Positions 54,645-63,519 of a DNA stretch of 64,000 nucleotides are shown here, in pieces. The DNA comes from Gammaproteobacteria bacterium (GTDB taxonomy: Bacteria > Pseudomonadota > Gammaproteobacteria > Francisellales > CACEW01): NCBI GenBank assembly GCA_030652335.1, contig JAUSAW010000013.1, positions 1-64,000 on the forward strand, read 5' to 3'. The position numbers and the translations under genes were made by a program. Every line of letters begins with the position of its first letter. The first letter of the stretch is position 1. The notes below the pieces were generated by a model, which worked only from the letters and a program-made list of their open reading frames with translations, had not been told where the DNA came from and did not search any database.

Positions 54645-56705
54645 CTATTTCATAAGCTCATCCAGCACCACTTTGGCGGACTTGGGCCTATCTTCAATTT
54701 TCTGTGCCCAACAACGTCCTATTAAACTTGCCAATTTACCAGGGGTTTCCGTAGGAATCGCTTCACGATCACCGTCACTGACCCATTTTACCACCAGGGC
54801 CTCACTTCCGCGGGCATCTTTAAAAGGCAAGTCTCGGCTAGCAAGCTCCCAAAACACCATACCCATAGCATAGATATCACTAGACTCTGTGCACTTGCCA
54901 CCTCTTTTAAATAGCTCGGGCGCCATCCATAAAACACTACCTGCTATCGAAGGTCCTGTTATGGTGCCTGTGGTCCTGGTTGCTATGGTTCCAGTTTTAA
55001 TATCCGACAAACCAAAATCCGCAAGCTTAGCGCGCATTCTATCATCAAGCAGCACATTCAAGCTTTTTAAATCCCGATGCAATATGCCCTGCTGATGCAG
55101 ATAGTCAAGACCATTCGCGATATCACGGGCTATCGTTAATCTGACTGAATAAGGCAAGTCTTTGCCATTATGCAATACTGAAAACAATGAGCCGTTTGGC
55201 AGCAATTCCATTACCAGCGCATATTTTTTAGGCTCTAAACACACTCCTTTTAACTTCACCACATTGTCATGATGCAGGCCAGCATGTAGGAGGGCTTCGC
55301 CTTTAAACTCTGCCGCTAATTTTTCAGGCAAGTCTTTCATCTTAAGGACTTTAACAGCCACATTAATAGAACCCCATTTGGCCTCGTATACGATACCAAA
55401 GCCACCATCCCCAAGTTCCCTGCCAAAATTTAAGTCTTTATGGGGAATAATTCTAAAGCTCGAGACAACTACAGGTTTTGCTGCTAGTTCAGCCTCTTTG
55501 GCGGCCAGTTGTGCTCTAAGTTTGGCTATTTCATCGCTTGCAGATGAGGATTCAGCTCCAGCCCCCCCAGCGGCTCTTTCAGGTTCTTTAGGGAGTAAAG
55601 CTGACGGAGAGACTGCAATCTTGCTAGCTTGGTTGCGAACTAATAGCGTGTTTAGCCAGACATGTTGCTCGTGATTAAATAAGCTTTCCGTGCCTGACCA
55701 CACTATTTTTTTAAGAGTGTTATTTCCTCTTAAGGCTTCAGATAAAGATAAGAATAAAATTCTGTTTGGCGCTATCGGCCATAGGTTTATCTTGGCATCT
55801 GTTGCGCCAGACACCAGGCGGCCATCCGATAACACTGTCAGCGACACCACATCTTCCTCATGCCCCCACAGCGTCGCTTCACATTCCCCACTACTCACGT
55901 TCCATAGACGGATCGTACAATCCCTAGATCCTGACGCCAGACGCCCATCCGATAACACCGTCAGCGAAGTCACATCATACTTATGCCCAGACAGCGTCGC
56001 TTCACATTTTCCACTACTCACGTTCCATAGACGGATCGTCCTATCACCAGATCCTGACGCCAGACGTCCATCCGATAACACTGTCAGCGACATCACAGCA
56101 CTATAATGCCCCGACAGCGTCACTTCACATTCTCCACTACTCACGTTCCATAGACGGATAGTCTTATCATAAGATCCTGACGCCAGACGGCCATCCGATA
56201 ACTCTGTCAGCGAATTCACAACACCATAATGCCCCGACAGCGTCGCTTCACAGGCGCCACTACTCACGTTCCATAGCCGGATCGTATTATCCCAAGATCC
56301 TGACGCCAGACGGCCATCCGATAACACTGTCAGCGATCTCACACCATCCTTATGCCCCCACAGCGTCGCTTCACATTTTCCACTACTCACGTTCCATAGA
56401 CGGATCGTCCTATCACCAGATCCTGACGCCAGACGGCCATCCGATAACTCTGTCAGCGAAAACACACCATACTCATGCCCCAACAACGTCGCTTCACATT
56501 CTCCACTACTCACGTTCCATAGCCGGATCGTATCATCCTCAGATCCTGACGCCAGACGTCCATCCGATAACTTTATCAGCGATCTCACCCTATCCATATG
56601 CCCCGACAGCGTCGCTAGGCCTTTAAATCCAATGGTCCCCATATCCAATGTTTCTATCCGGTTTTCTCGTAACGCCTTTAATGATGACTCCGGGAATCTA
56701 TACAT
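54645..56705 (-). CDS. WD40 propeller - protein kinase fusion
   Basis: This 686-residue protein has seven WD40 repeats (about residues 35-314), a variable linker with a helical Ala/Glu segment (about 388-412), and a protein kinase domain (about 428-686). Kinase motifs are complete: Gly loop ELGDGGFGIVYEAKW, K452 in VAVKVLKM, HRDLKSLN at 543-550 (catalytic D545), DFG at 563-565, APE (WMAPELF) and the late Arg (EDRPKSA). HRDLKSLN and the general style resemble eukaryotic TKL/Raf-like kinases. No signal peptide or membrane helix. The start is the first ATG, with GGAGTGAGC upstream. Probably acquired, possibly an effector or a signalling receptor. Confidence 0.92.
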   Translation of the reverse strand: MYRFPESSLKALRENRIETLDMGTIGFKGLATLSGHMDRVRSLIKLSDGRLASGSEDDTIRLWNVSSGECEATLLGHEYGVFSLTELSDGRLASGSGDRTIRLWNVSSGKCEATLWGHKDGVRSLTVLSDGRLASGSWDNTIRLWNVSSGACEATLSGHYGVVNSLTELSDGRLASGSYDKTIRLWNVSSGECEVTLSGHYSAVMSLTVLSDGRLASGSGDRTIRLWNVSSGKCEATLSGHKYDVTSLTVLSDGRLASGSRDCTIRLWNVSSGECEATLWGHEEDVVSLTVLSDGRLVSGATDAKINLWPIAPNRILFLSLSEALRGNNTLKKIVWSGTESLFNHEQHVWLNTLLVRNQASKIAVSPSALLPKEPERAAGGAGAESSSASDEIAKLRAQLAAKEAELAAKPVVVSSFRIIPHKDLNFGRELGDGGFGIVYEAKWGSINVAVKVLKMKDLPEKLAAEFKGEALLHAGLHHDNVVKLKGVCLEPKKYALVMELLPNGSLFSVLHNGKDLPYSVRLTIARDIANGLDYLHQQGILHRDLKSLNVLLDDRMRAKLADFGLSDIKTGTIATRTTGTITGPSIAGSVLWMAPELFKRGGKCTESSDIYAMGMVFWELASRDLPFKDARGSEALVVKWVSDGDREAIPTETPGKLASLIGRCWAQKIEDRPKSAKVVLDELMK
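55764..56603 (-). repeat. Seven 123-bp WD40-coding repeats
   Basis: The repeat unit is 41 codons: GH...V.SLT.LSDGRLASGS.D.TIRLWNVSSG.CEATL. The copies are nearly identical except at fixed positions after GH and around S.D.T. Successive DNA copies are exactly 123 bp apart where measured (CCACTACTCACG at 55888 and 56011). Confidence 0.9.
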
Positions 56706-56835
56706 TGCTCACTCCTTAATATGGTTTAGCTATAATTAAATCTGCATGCTTACAATAAACGTTAATAGCCTTGTTGTTAAGTCAATCCATAAAAAACCTT
56801 CATTATTTCCCGGTAATAGTTTGGCTAAAAATTTA

Positions 56836-56872
56836 GTCATTCTGGGAGTGCAAAGCAAACCACAGAATCCAG
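56836..56872. repeat. Dispersed repeat
   Basis: GTCATTCTGGGAGTGCAAAG...CACAGAATCCAG has GTCATTCTG and CAGAATCCAG as near-inverted ends, a variant of the GTCATTC... family. It lies between the WD40-kinase gene and the galK remnant. Confidence 0.5.
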
Positions 56873-56895
56873 AAAACACAGTAAATCATGACGAA

Positions 56896-57267
56896 CTATA
56901 CGCAGGATGATAGCGCTACGCGACAACCTTCTGTCGCCATACTAATATAAATACTTGGCGTTAAGCCGCTCTGCTTTTGAAATTCATCGGCAACCTGGGT
57001 AGCGAATGGCTCGGCTTGATCTTTTTGTACTAAAGCTATAGCACAGCCCCCAAAACCGGCCCCGGTCATTCTCGCGCCATAACAAGCTGGCAGATTTTGA
57101 GCGATATTGACCATGGTATTTAAGCTGCTATGACTATCTACCATTAACTGCCCTAATTTCACCGCATCGTTATTCTGTATGGCGATAACGGCCTCTAGTA
57201 CGCGATCATTTTCATAGATCACATGATAGGCACGTTTATAGGCAGAGTTAAGTCCAAAGTTTTCGAC
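56896..57267 (-). pseudogene. galK: galK remnant (C-terminal third of galactokinase)
   Basis: From about 57262 the frame reads NSAYKRAYHVIYENDRVLEA, the typical galactokinase RARHV..EN.RV segment, and contains the GHMP C-terminal motif GARMTGAGFGGCAIALV. It ends normally at 56896. Upstream an in-frame TGA and unrelated sequence replace the first two thirds, including the GalK signature and ATP loop. No gal genes remain nearby. The gene cannot be functional. Confidence 0.82.
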
Positions 57268-57592
57268 TCAAGAAATATACATCAAATACTTAGAAACACT
57301 GAATGCCCTTTAGAATTCTATCTGGATTATATCAACCATAAAGCGTACAAATTCTGAAAAATGCCCCCCACTAGTATCGTGCTAACCATGCCGAGAAAAT
57401 GAGGCTTCGCTAATGTCCGGCTAAAACAGGCTGTATGGCTATAAATGCTCAGTTCATTGAAAAGCGAGAACTTTGCTACAGCAGATACTTCATTACTTCA
57501 AGATTTGCTCCAGGCAACTTTTGAAGCCGCGAAGGCGAGAATTTAGTGTAAACCTGGGTTCCCGATCAAGCCGGGAACGACAAGGCTGGCGT
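57268..57592. other. Gene-free stretch between galK remnant and PH-domain gene
   Basis: About 325 bp without a recognisable gene. It contains TAATGTCCGGCTAAA near 57410, similar to the IS end at 53950 (TAGTGTCCGGTAAA), and a dispersed repeat at 57553-57584. It is probably rearrangement debris. Confidence 0.45.
57553..57584. repeat. Dispersed repeat
   Basis: CCTGGGTTCCCGATCAAGCC continuing to GGGAACGACAAG matches 18045-18072 (CCTGGGTCCCCGATCAAGTC...). It contains TTCCCG/CGGGAA inverted arms. Confidence 0.65.
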
Positions 57593-58159
57593 TTAGCTTG
57601 AGCCTAAAGGCATCGTAATCTCACGCACACCTTTTAATTGACGACATCGCTCTGTTTCATCGCGCAGCATCTCTAAAAATTGTTGGCCTCTGCGAAACCC
57701 TGTTAATACCATTCTGGGTCTTGCTGGATCATTGGTGCGTAGAATAACACTACCAAATCTAAATATCATACCGAAAAAGGATTCGGAATATTCATAATCG
57801 GTTACTCGATAAAGCTCGAGCCGTTCTTGAATCATGCCAACGGGTGTCAATAGATGAATCATTAACTGATCATCCATCACTATATAGCGGGTGACCATGC
57901 TTTGTAATAATTTAAATAAAGCATTTATAAACAGCCCAGCCATACAGATATCTAAAATGAGATCGATAATAAGCAGGCTCTGCTGCTGCCAATATGTAGC
58001 GAAATAGTATAAATGGATATTGCCTAACCATAACATTGGCGTTAAGCCTAAAAAGAGTTGTAGATGATAGATAAGGAAAATAGCGATAATGGCCAGAGCA
58101 TAGGAACCGGCATTTTGTAAAAGGGAAGGTCGATCATTCCATAAGGTTTTATGTTGCAT
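57593..58159 (-). CDS. Membrane protein with bacterial PH domain
   Basis: This 188-residue protein has two membrane segments in its first half (YALAIIAIFLIYHLQLFLG; SLLIIDLILDICMAGLFINAL). A bacterial PH-type domain (bPH_2) follows: TRYIVMDDQLMIHLLTPVG, ERLELYRVTDYEYSESFFGM, FGSVILRTND. Such proteins are common and poorly understood. The stop lies just beside a dispersed repeat. It is divergent from the polyamine operon. Confidence 0.75.
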   Translation of the reverse strand: MQHKTLWNDRPSLLQNAGSYALAIIAIFLIYHLQLFLGLTPMLWLGNIHLYYFATYWQQQSLLIIDLILDICMAGLFINALFKLLQSMVTRYIVMDDQLMIHLLTPVGMIQERLELYRVTDYEYSESFFGMIFRFGSVILRTNDPARPRMVLTGFRRGQQFLEMLRDETERCRQLKGVREITMPLGSS

Positions 58160-58298
58160 AGTTGCACTCCAAGGCGATTAATCTTCTAAATCATAGCAGC
58201 TCTTAACAGAGATTTCTGAAAATCATTCAAAAAAACTAGCGTCGCGCATGATCATGTTATAAAATTTGTCACATGTTTGATCGCTCTCGAGTACGCTA

Positions 58299-59396
58299 TT
58301 GAAAAGACTATTTAGCCTCTTGCTGCCCTGCCTCTTATTAGGCAGCGTTGTTGCTTATGCAGACGACGCCAATACGGTTAATTTTTACAACTGGGGAGAG
58401 TATATCGAACCGGGCTTAGTGCCGACCTTTGAAAAACAGTCAGGCATTACTGTTAACCAAAACTATTTTGATTCGGACGCTACCTTAAAAGCAAAACTGC
58501 TAACCGGACACACAGGCTATGACCTGGTTGTGCCTGAGGGTGCTTTTCATCAAGAAATTCAGGCCGGATTATTTTTACCGATCGATCGCTCTAAAATTCC
58601 TAATTATAAATTATTAAGCCCGGCTATTTATAAAAAAATGGCCGCATTGGATCCTGGCAATATCTATGGCATCGACTATAGCTGGGGAACGATCGGCATA
58701 GCTTATAATGTTCAAAAAATTCGCCAAATTCTAGGTCCTAATGCCCCGGTAAATAGCTGGGAACTGTTAATGAATCCTAAATATTTATCCAAGCTGCAAG
58801 GCTGTGGCATCTCCTTTTTAGATGACCCCGTCTTAGTCTACGGAATTACCCTGCACTATTTAGGTCTTAATCCCAATAGCACCAACCCTATCGATTATAT
58901 TAGGGCTACCGCTTATTTGATGAGCATTCGCCAATACTTTACCTACTTTAGCAATAGCAGCTATATATTTGATCTAGCTGGAGGCAACCTCTGTTTGTCT
59001 ATGGCTTATTCTGGGGATGCTATGCGCGCTCGCAATTTTGCGAATCAAGCGCATAATGGCATGGATATTAAATATGTGATTCCACAGGGCGGCGCTCCTA
59101 TGTGGTTTGATATTATGGCTATTCCTAAAGATGCGCCTCATCCCGCCGCTACCTATAAATTCATTAACTATATGCTCGATCCTAAAAACCAAGCGACCTT
59201 GAGCAATTATTTATTCCAGCCTAATGCCACCCCGTCTTCAGGGCCATACTTAACTAGCATTATGCAAGACCCTAACGTTACCCCACCTGATAGCGTCATT
59301 AACCAGTTATTTATTGTGCAAGTGCCTCCACCTAAAATTGAGGCCCTGGTCAGTAAATTATGGTTGCAAGTTCGATACGGCATTAAAATGGATTAA
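58299..59396 (+). CDS. potD: Polyamine ABC transporter substrate-binding protein
   Basis: This 365-residue periplasmic protein has a signal peptide (RLFSLLLPCLLLGSVVAYA) and the PotD/PotF signature NFYNWGEYIEPGLVPTFE. YDLVVPEG, SWGTIGIAYN and AYSGDAMRARN also match. It binds putrescine or spermidine. The start is a TTG with a weak ribosome site; no better start is available that keeps the signal peptide. First gene of a four-gene operon with 3-bp, 4-bp overlap and 1-bp overlap junctions. Confidence 0.9.
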   Translation: MKRLFSLLLPCLLLGSVVAYADDANTVNFYNWGEYIEPGLVPTFEKQSGITVNQNYFDSDATLKAKLLTGHTGYDLVVPEGAFHQEIQAGLFLPIDRSKIPNYKLLSPAIYKKMAALDPGNIYGIDYSWGTIGIAYNVQKIRQILGPNAPVNSWELLMNPKYLSKLQGCGISFLDDPVLVYGITLHYLGLNPNSTNPIDYIRATAYLMSIRQYFTYFSNSSYIFDLAGGNLCLSMAYSGDAMRARNFANQAHNGMDIKYVIPQGGAPMWFDIMAIPKDAPHPAATYKFINYMLDPKNQATLSNYLFQPNATPSSGPYLTSIMQDPNVTPPDSVINQLFIVQVPPPKIEALVSKLWLQVRYGIKMD

Positions 59397-59399
59397 ATA

Positions 59400-60527
59400 A
59401 TGGAAAATATTGAAAATACTAATGTAAATCCTATTATTCGCGTTGAAAATGTTTCTAAAATTTTCGACGATCATATTGCCGTGGACCAGGTAAGCCTTAG
59501 CATTTATCCAGGCGAATTCTTTTCGCTATTAGGAGGCTCAGGCTCAGGGAAAACCACTTTGCTGCGTATGCTGGCAGGGTTTGAACTGCCAAGCTCGGGT
59601 AAAATTTTTATCGACGGTAAAGATATGGCGCATATTCCGCCTTATGCCCGCTCCATTAATATGATGTTCCAATCCTATGCTTTATTCCCGCATATGTCGG
59701 TTGAAAGCAATATTGCCTTTGGATTAAAACAAGAGCCGCTAATGCCAAAAGAGGCGATTAGACAGCGCACCATGGAAGTCCTTGAAATGGTACAGATGGC
59801 GCACTTAGCCCAAAGAAAACCCCATCAACTTTCAGGCGGCCAAAGACAAAGGGTGGCGCTAGCGCGTTGCCTGGCTAAGAAACCAAAAGTAGTCTTATTA
59901 GATGAGCCACTATCCGCTTTAGATAAAAAACTGCGCGAAAAAATGCAGTTTGAATTAGTCGATATCCAAGAAAAAATCGGCACCACCTTTGTAATGGTCA
60001 CCCATGACCAATCAGAGGCCATGACCATGTCCAGCCGAATCGCTATTATGAACAATGGCGCGCTTGAGCAAGTGGGTCGCCCTAACCAGATTTATGAGTT
60101 CCCTCACTCTCGATTTACCGCAAACTTTATCGGCTCGACCAATATGTTTGAAGGCCAAATCGTGCAAAATGAAGGGGATGAAGCAATTATTGCTACCGAA
60201 GAAGCGAATTGCTTATTTTATTTAGACCATAGCGTGGAAGGATTTGAAAACCAGAAAATCTGGGTAGCCGTTCGCCCAGAAAAAGTGGATATTAGCGTAG
60301 AGCCGCCTGAAGACTATAATCAGGAAAACCCGCATAACTGCGTGCAAGGCGTGGTAGCACAAATTGCGTATATCGGGGGCTTATCGACCTATCACGTTAG
60401 ATTACCTAATGGGAAAATTTTAAAAGCCACCGACTTTAACGTCGAACGTAAAGCCAATAATCCCACCTGGAACGATGTTGTTTATCTAAGCTGGGAGCCT
60501 TCCAATATCATGGTCTTAAGCTCATGA
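59400..60527 (+). CDS. potA: Polyamine ABC transporter ATPase
   Basis: This 375-residue ATPase has Walker A (LLGGSGSGKTTLLRML), the signature LSGGQRQRVALARCLA, Walker B (VVLLDEPLSALD) and the switch His (VTHDQSEAMTM). A C-terminal TOBE domain (WVAVRPEKVDISVE) follows. It powers polyamine import. Starts 3 bp after potD and overlaps potB by 4 bp. Confidence 0.95.
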   Translation: MENIENTNVNPIIRVENVSKIFDDHIAVDQVSLSIYPGEFFSLLGGSGSGKTTLLRMLAGFELPSSGKIFIDGKDMAHIPPYARSINMMFQSYALFPHMSVESNIAFGLKQEPLMPKEAIRQRTMEVLEMVQMAHLAQRKPHQLSGGQRQRVALARCLAKKPKVVLLDEPLSALDKKLREKMQFELVDIQEKIGTTFVMVTHDQSEAMTMSSRIAIMNNGALEQVGRPNQIYEFPHSRFTANFIGSTNMFEGQIVQNEGDEAIIATEEANCLFYLDHSVEGFENQKIWVAVRPEKVDISVEPPEDYNQENPHNCVQGVVAQIAYIGGLSTYHVRLPNGKILKATDFNVERKANNPTWNDVVYLSWEPSNIMVLSS

Positions 60528-61426
60528 GACTTAATGATTACGATAAGCTCAATTTTATAAGGCGCATGTTTGTCTTAATGCCGCCCTATTTATGGCTATT
60601 GGTATTTTTATTTATTCCCTTTTTATTTGTATTAAAGATTAGCTTTGCTCAGCCTATTATCGCCAGCCCGCCTTACACGACTTTGTTAGGCTTTAGCGAT
60701 AATACTTTGCACCTAACCTTAAACTTTGGCAATTATCTCAGTATATTTACTCATGGCGCCTATTTTATCGCCTTCGTCGATTCTATTAAGATTGCCGCTA
60801 CCACGACTCTAATCTGTATTTTAGTGGGCTACCCCATCTCTTATGCGATTGCGACCTCCAGCCCTAAGATTCGCAATGTGTTATTTATGATGGTGATTTT
60901 ACCGTATTGGACGTCCTTTTTATTAAGGGCTTATTCCTGGATTAACATCCTGCAAAATAACGGCATTATTAATCAGTTTCTGCTGAAGCTTCACATTATC
61001 GAAACGCCTTTGCATATGATCTACAATAACTTCTCCTTATATTTAGGCCTAACCTACGGCTATTTGCCCTTCTTTATTTTACCGCTGTATGCCACCTTAA
61101 TTAAAATGGACGGAGCCTTATTAGAAGCCGCCTATGATCTAGGCGCCAGCCCTATTAAATCGTTTATCCAGATTACCCTTCCCCTATCTTTATCGGGCGT
61201 ATTAGCAGGCGCCTTATTGGTATTTATTCCCTGCGTCGGCGAAGTTGTGATCCCTCAAGTATTAGGCGGTATTAATACCTTAATGATCGGTAATGTCATC
61301 TGGCAAGAATTCTTCGTTGCCAATAACTGGTGCGCGGCAGCGGCCCTCGCGGTCGTAATGTTAATCTTATTGGTGGTGCCGGTGGTATTACTCCAAAGGC
61401 TGCAATTAAAGCAGGAAGCAAATTAA
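60524..61426 (+). CDS. potB: Polyamine ABC permease PotB/PotH
   Basis: This 300-residue inner-membrane protein has six membrane helices and the EAA loop (LLEAAYDLGASPIKSFIQITLPLS) that contacts the ATPase. The start (PPYLWLLVFLFIPFLFVLKISF) is typical of PotB/PotH. Stop and next start overlap (TAATG). Confidence 0.94.
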   Translation: MRLNDYDKLNFIRRMFVLMPPYLWLLVFLFIPFLFVLKISFAQPIIASPPYTTLLGFSDNTLHLTLNFGNYLSIFTHGAYFIAFVDSIKIAATTTLICILVGYPISYAIATSSPKIRNVLFMMVILPYWTSFLLRAYSWINILQNNGIINQFLLKLHIIETPLHMIYNNFSLYLGLTYGYLPFFILPLYATLIKMDGALLEAAYDLGASPIKSFIQITLPLSLSGVLAGALLVFIPCVGEVVIPQVLGGINTLMIGNVIWQEFFVANNWCAAAALAVVMLILLVVPVVLLQRLQLKQEAN

Positions 61427-62232
61427 TGAAACAATCATTCTGGCTAAAAGTTGCCTTAAGCTTAGGGCTACTGTTTTTATATTTCCCTATTATTATGATG
61501 ATAATCTATTCCTTTAATGCCTCGATGTTGGTGAATATCTGGGGAGGCTGGTCGACTAGCTGGTATGGCGTATTGGCCCAGGATAGCGATTTAATTTCAG
61601 CCGCCTTATTGAGCATTAAAATTGCCATTTCGGCCTCAAGCATTGCCTTAATCTTGGGAACTATGATTGCCGTTGTGATTAAGCGCTATGGCGCCTTTAA
61701 AGGCCGTAACTTTTTCTATGGCATGTCGATTACCCCTATCGTTATGCCAGATGTGGTCACCGGTCTTTCTTTACTATTATTATTTGTAGGGTTAAATAGC
61801 TTAACAGGCTTTCCTAACTCTTATGGCTTTATGACCATTTTAATCGGCCATACCACTTTTTGTACGGCTTATGCCACCATCATTATTCAGGCTCGCTTAG
61901 GCAGCATCGATCGCTCGATCGAAGAAGCCGCCATGGATTTAGGAGCTAAACCTTCTAAGACCTTTTTCTTAATTACCTTACCGCAAATCGCCTCATCGTT
62001 AATCGCGGCCTGGCTATTGGCTTTTACCCTATCGATCGACAACCTGGTTATTACCTCTTTTATTAGTGGACCTGGTAGCACCACCCTGCCACTATATATT
62101 TACTCTACTATTCGCAATGGAGTGACTCCAGAAATCAATGCCCTAGCCACGATCATGATCTGTATCGTCATCACGGCTTTAGTATTAGGCACCTGGATTT
62201 TAAATAAATATGGAAAAAAGGCCACAAGTTAA
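61426..62232 (+). CDS. potC: Polyamine ABC permease PotC/PotI
   Basis: The start at 61426 overlaps the potB stop by one base. About 268 residues with six membrane helices. YFPIIMMIIYSFNAS near the start and the EAA loop (IEEAAMDLGAKPSKTFFLITLPQI) are the PotC/PotI pattern. It pairs with PotB. An upstream in-frame extension inside potB is a frame artefact. Confidence 0.94.
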   Translation: MKQSFWLKVALSLGLLFLYFPIIMMIIYSFNASMLVNIWGGWSTSWYGVLAQDSDLISAALLSIKIAISASSIALILGTMIAVVIKRYGAFKGRNFFYGMSITPIVMPDVVTGLSLLLLFVGLNSLTGFPNSYGFMTILIGHTTFCTAYATIIIQARLGSIDRSIEEAAMDLGAKPSKTFFLITLPQIASSLIAAWLLAFTLSIDNLVITSFISGPGSTTLPLYIYSTIRNGVTPEINALATIMICIVITALVLGTWILNKYGKKATS

Positions 62233-62235
62233 TCT

Positions 62236-63510
62236 ATGACTTCACATTCAACGCGTAATTATCTGCCCTGGGTAATTTGGCTACTAGGCGCCCTGTTTTT
62301 CTTAGCTGAATATTTTGTCAGAATTTCGCCTAGCGTCATTACTCAAAATTTAATGTCTACCTTTCATGTGAGCGCCTTTACGTTAGGGGGCTTATCAGGC
62401 TTTTTCTATTACGCCTATATCAGCATGCAGATACCGGTTGGCGTCTTAGTCGATCGCTTTAATTCAAAACGTTTATTAATCGGCGCCAATCTAGTCTGCG
62501 CCATAAGCTGCCTATTATTTGCCGGCATGCATAATATCGAGATCGGTTTTCTTAGCCGCTTTTTAATGGGGCTTGGTGCGGCCTTTGCCTTTGTCGGTAC
62601 CTTAAAGCTAATTTCATTGTGGTTCCCACCAAAACGTTTCGCCTTATTAGCCGGCTGCACTCAAGCCCTCGGCATGCTAGGCGCCGTAATTGGCGATGCA
62701 CCGATGTCGATGGTATTTAGCCATTTTGGCTGGCGCCAGGCTATGTATGGGATTAGCGGCATATTTATCCTATTAGCCTTACTGATGCTCTTTTTTATCC
62801 CGAAAAAACATCCCTTTTCACCAGCCGCGCTAGAGAGCAGCCCGATTAAAGTCTGGCCTAGCCTTGCCACAGTTTTATCCAACCCTCAGACCTGGTTAAA
62901 CTGCTTATTTATCGGTTTGTTATACGCGCCTACCGCTTGCTTTGGCGAGCTCTGGGGCGTCAATTTCATCTCCAGCTCGCAAGACATTAGCACCACTCAA
63001 GCCGCCGCTGAAGTGGGCTTTATATTTATCGGCATGGCAATCGGTTGCCCGCTATTAGGCTTCCTATCCGATCGCCAGGGCAAGCGCTTAATGATTATGC
63101 GCCTGTCCTGCATTATCTGTTTTATAGTCATGGGCTTTATTATCTATCACACCTTACTAAGCACTAGACATATTTCGGCGAGCGTATTTAGCCTAGCCTT
63201 TTTCATTTACGGCCTGGCTAATAGTGGCATAGTTCCCTCTTATGCTCTATCTTCAGAAATCAATCCGCATAAATTGACCGGAATTGCGCTTGGGGTGACG
63301 AATATGGCCTCGGTTTTAATCGGCGCTATTTTTATTCCATTGGTGGGTTGGATACTCGACACCCTATGGAATGGCACAGTCCTTAATGGAGCCCGCGTAT
63401 TTACCTTACATGATTATCAGATAGCCTTTATTTTATTACCTTTATGTTTTGTGCTGGCCTTGATTAGTAGTGCATTTTTAAACGAAACATTTTGTCAATC
63501 TACCGAATAG
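62236..63510 (+). CDS. MFS transporter, Pht-like
   Basis: This 424-residue, 12-helix carrier is related to the one at 8316. Both have a short N-terminus with LFFL.E, IPVG...DR in loop 2-3 (VGVLVDRFNSKRLLIG) and S.WFPP after helix 4. It follows potC after 3 bp and precedes kbl by 9 bp, so it is probably in the operon. Substrate unknown; a host-derived nutrient is likely. Complete. Confidence 0.85.
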   Translation: MTSHSTRNYLPWVIWLLGALFFLAEYFVRISPSVITQNLMSTFHVSAFTLGGLSGFFYYAYISMQIPVGVLVDRFNSKRLLIGANLVCAISCLLFAGMHNIEIGFLSRFLMGLGAAFAFVGTLKLISLWFPPKRFALLAGCTQALGMLGAVIGDAPMSMVFSHFGWRQAMYGISGIFILLALLMLFFIPKKHPFSPAALESSPIKVWPSLATVLSNPQTWLNCLFIGLLYAPTACFGELWGVNFISSSQDISTTQAAAEVGFIFIGMAIGCPLLGFLSDRQGKRLMIMRLSCIICFIVMGFIIYHTLLSTRHISASVFSLAFFIYGLANSGIVPSYALSSEINPHKLTGIALGVTNMASVLIGAIFIPLVGWILDTLWNGTVLNGARVFTLHDYQIAFILLPLCFVLALISSAFLNETFCQSTE

Positions 63511-63519
63511 GAGAGCAGT

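Noticed and set aside
54424..54873. Plus-strand 149-codon frame
   Set aside because: It runs antisense to the end of the kinase gene and the transposase remnant, with no ribosome site or recognisable domain.
55764..56603. Regular 123-bp repeats resembling a CRISPR or minisatellite
   Set aside because: The repeats are in frame and encode WD40 blades with an intact protein; there are no short repeats with unique spacers.
57360..57530. Possible N-terminal half of the IS4-type transposase
   Set aside because: Both strands were translated here and no IS4 N-terminal motif was seen; only a short IS-end-like sequence is present.
61330..61425. Longer N-terminus for PotC inside potB
   Set aside because: The family start MKQSFWLKVAL follows the TAATG junction; the extension is Gly/Arg-rich and non-homologous.
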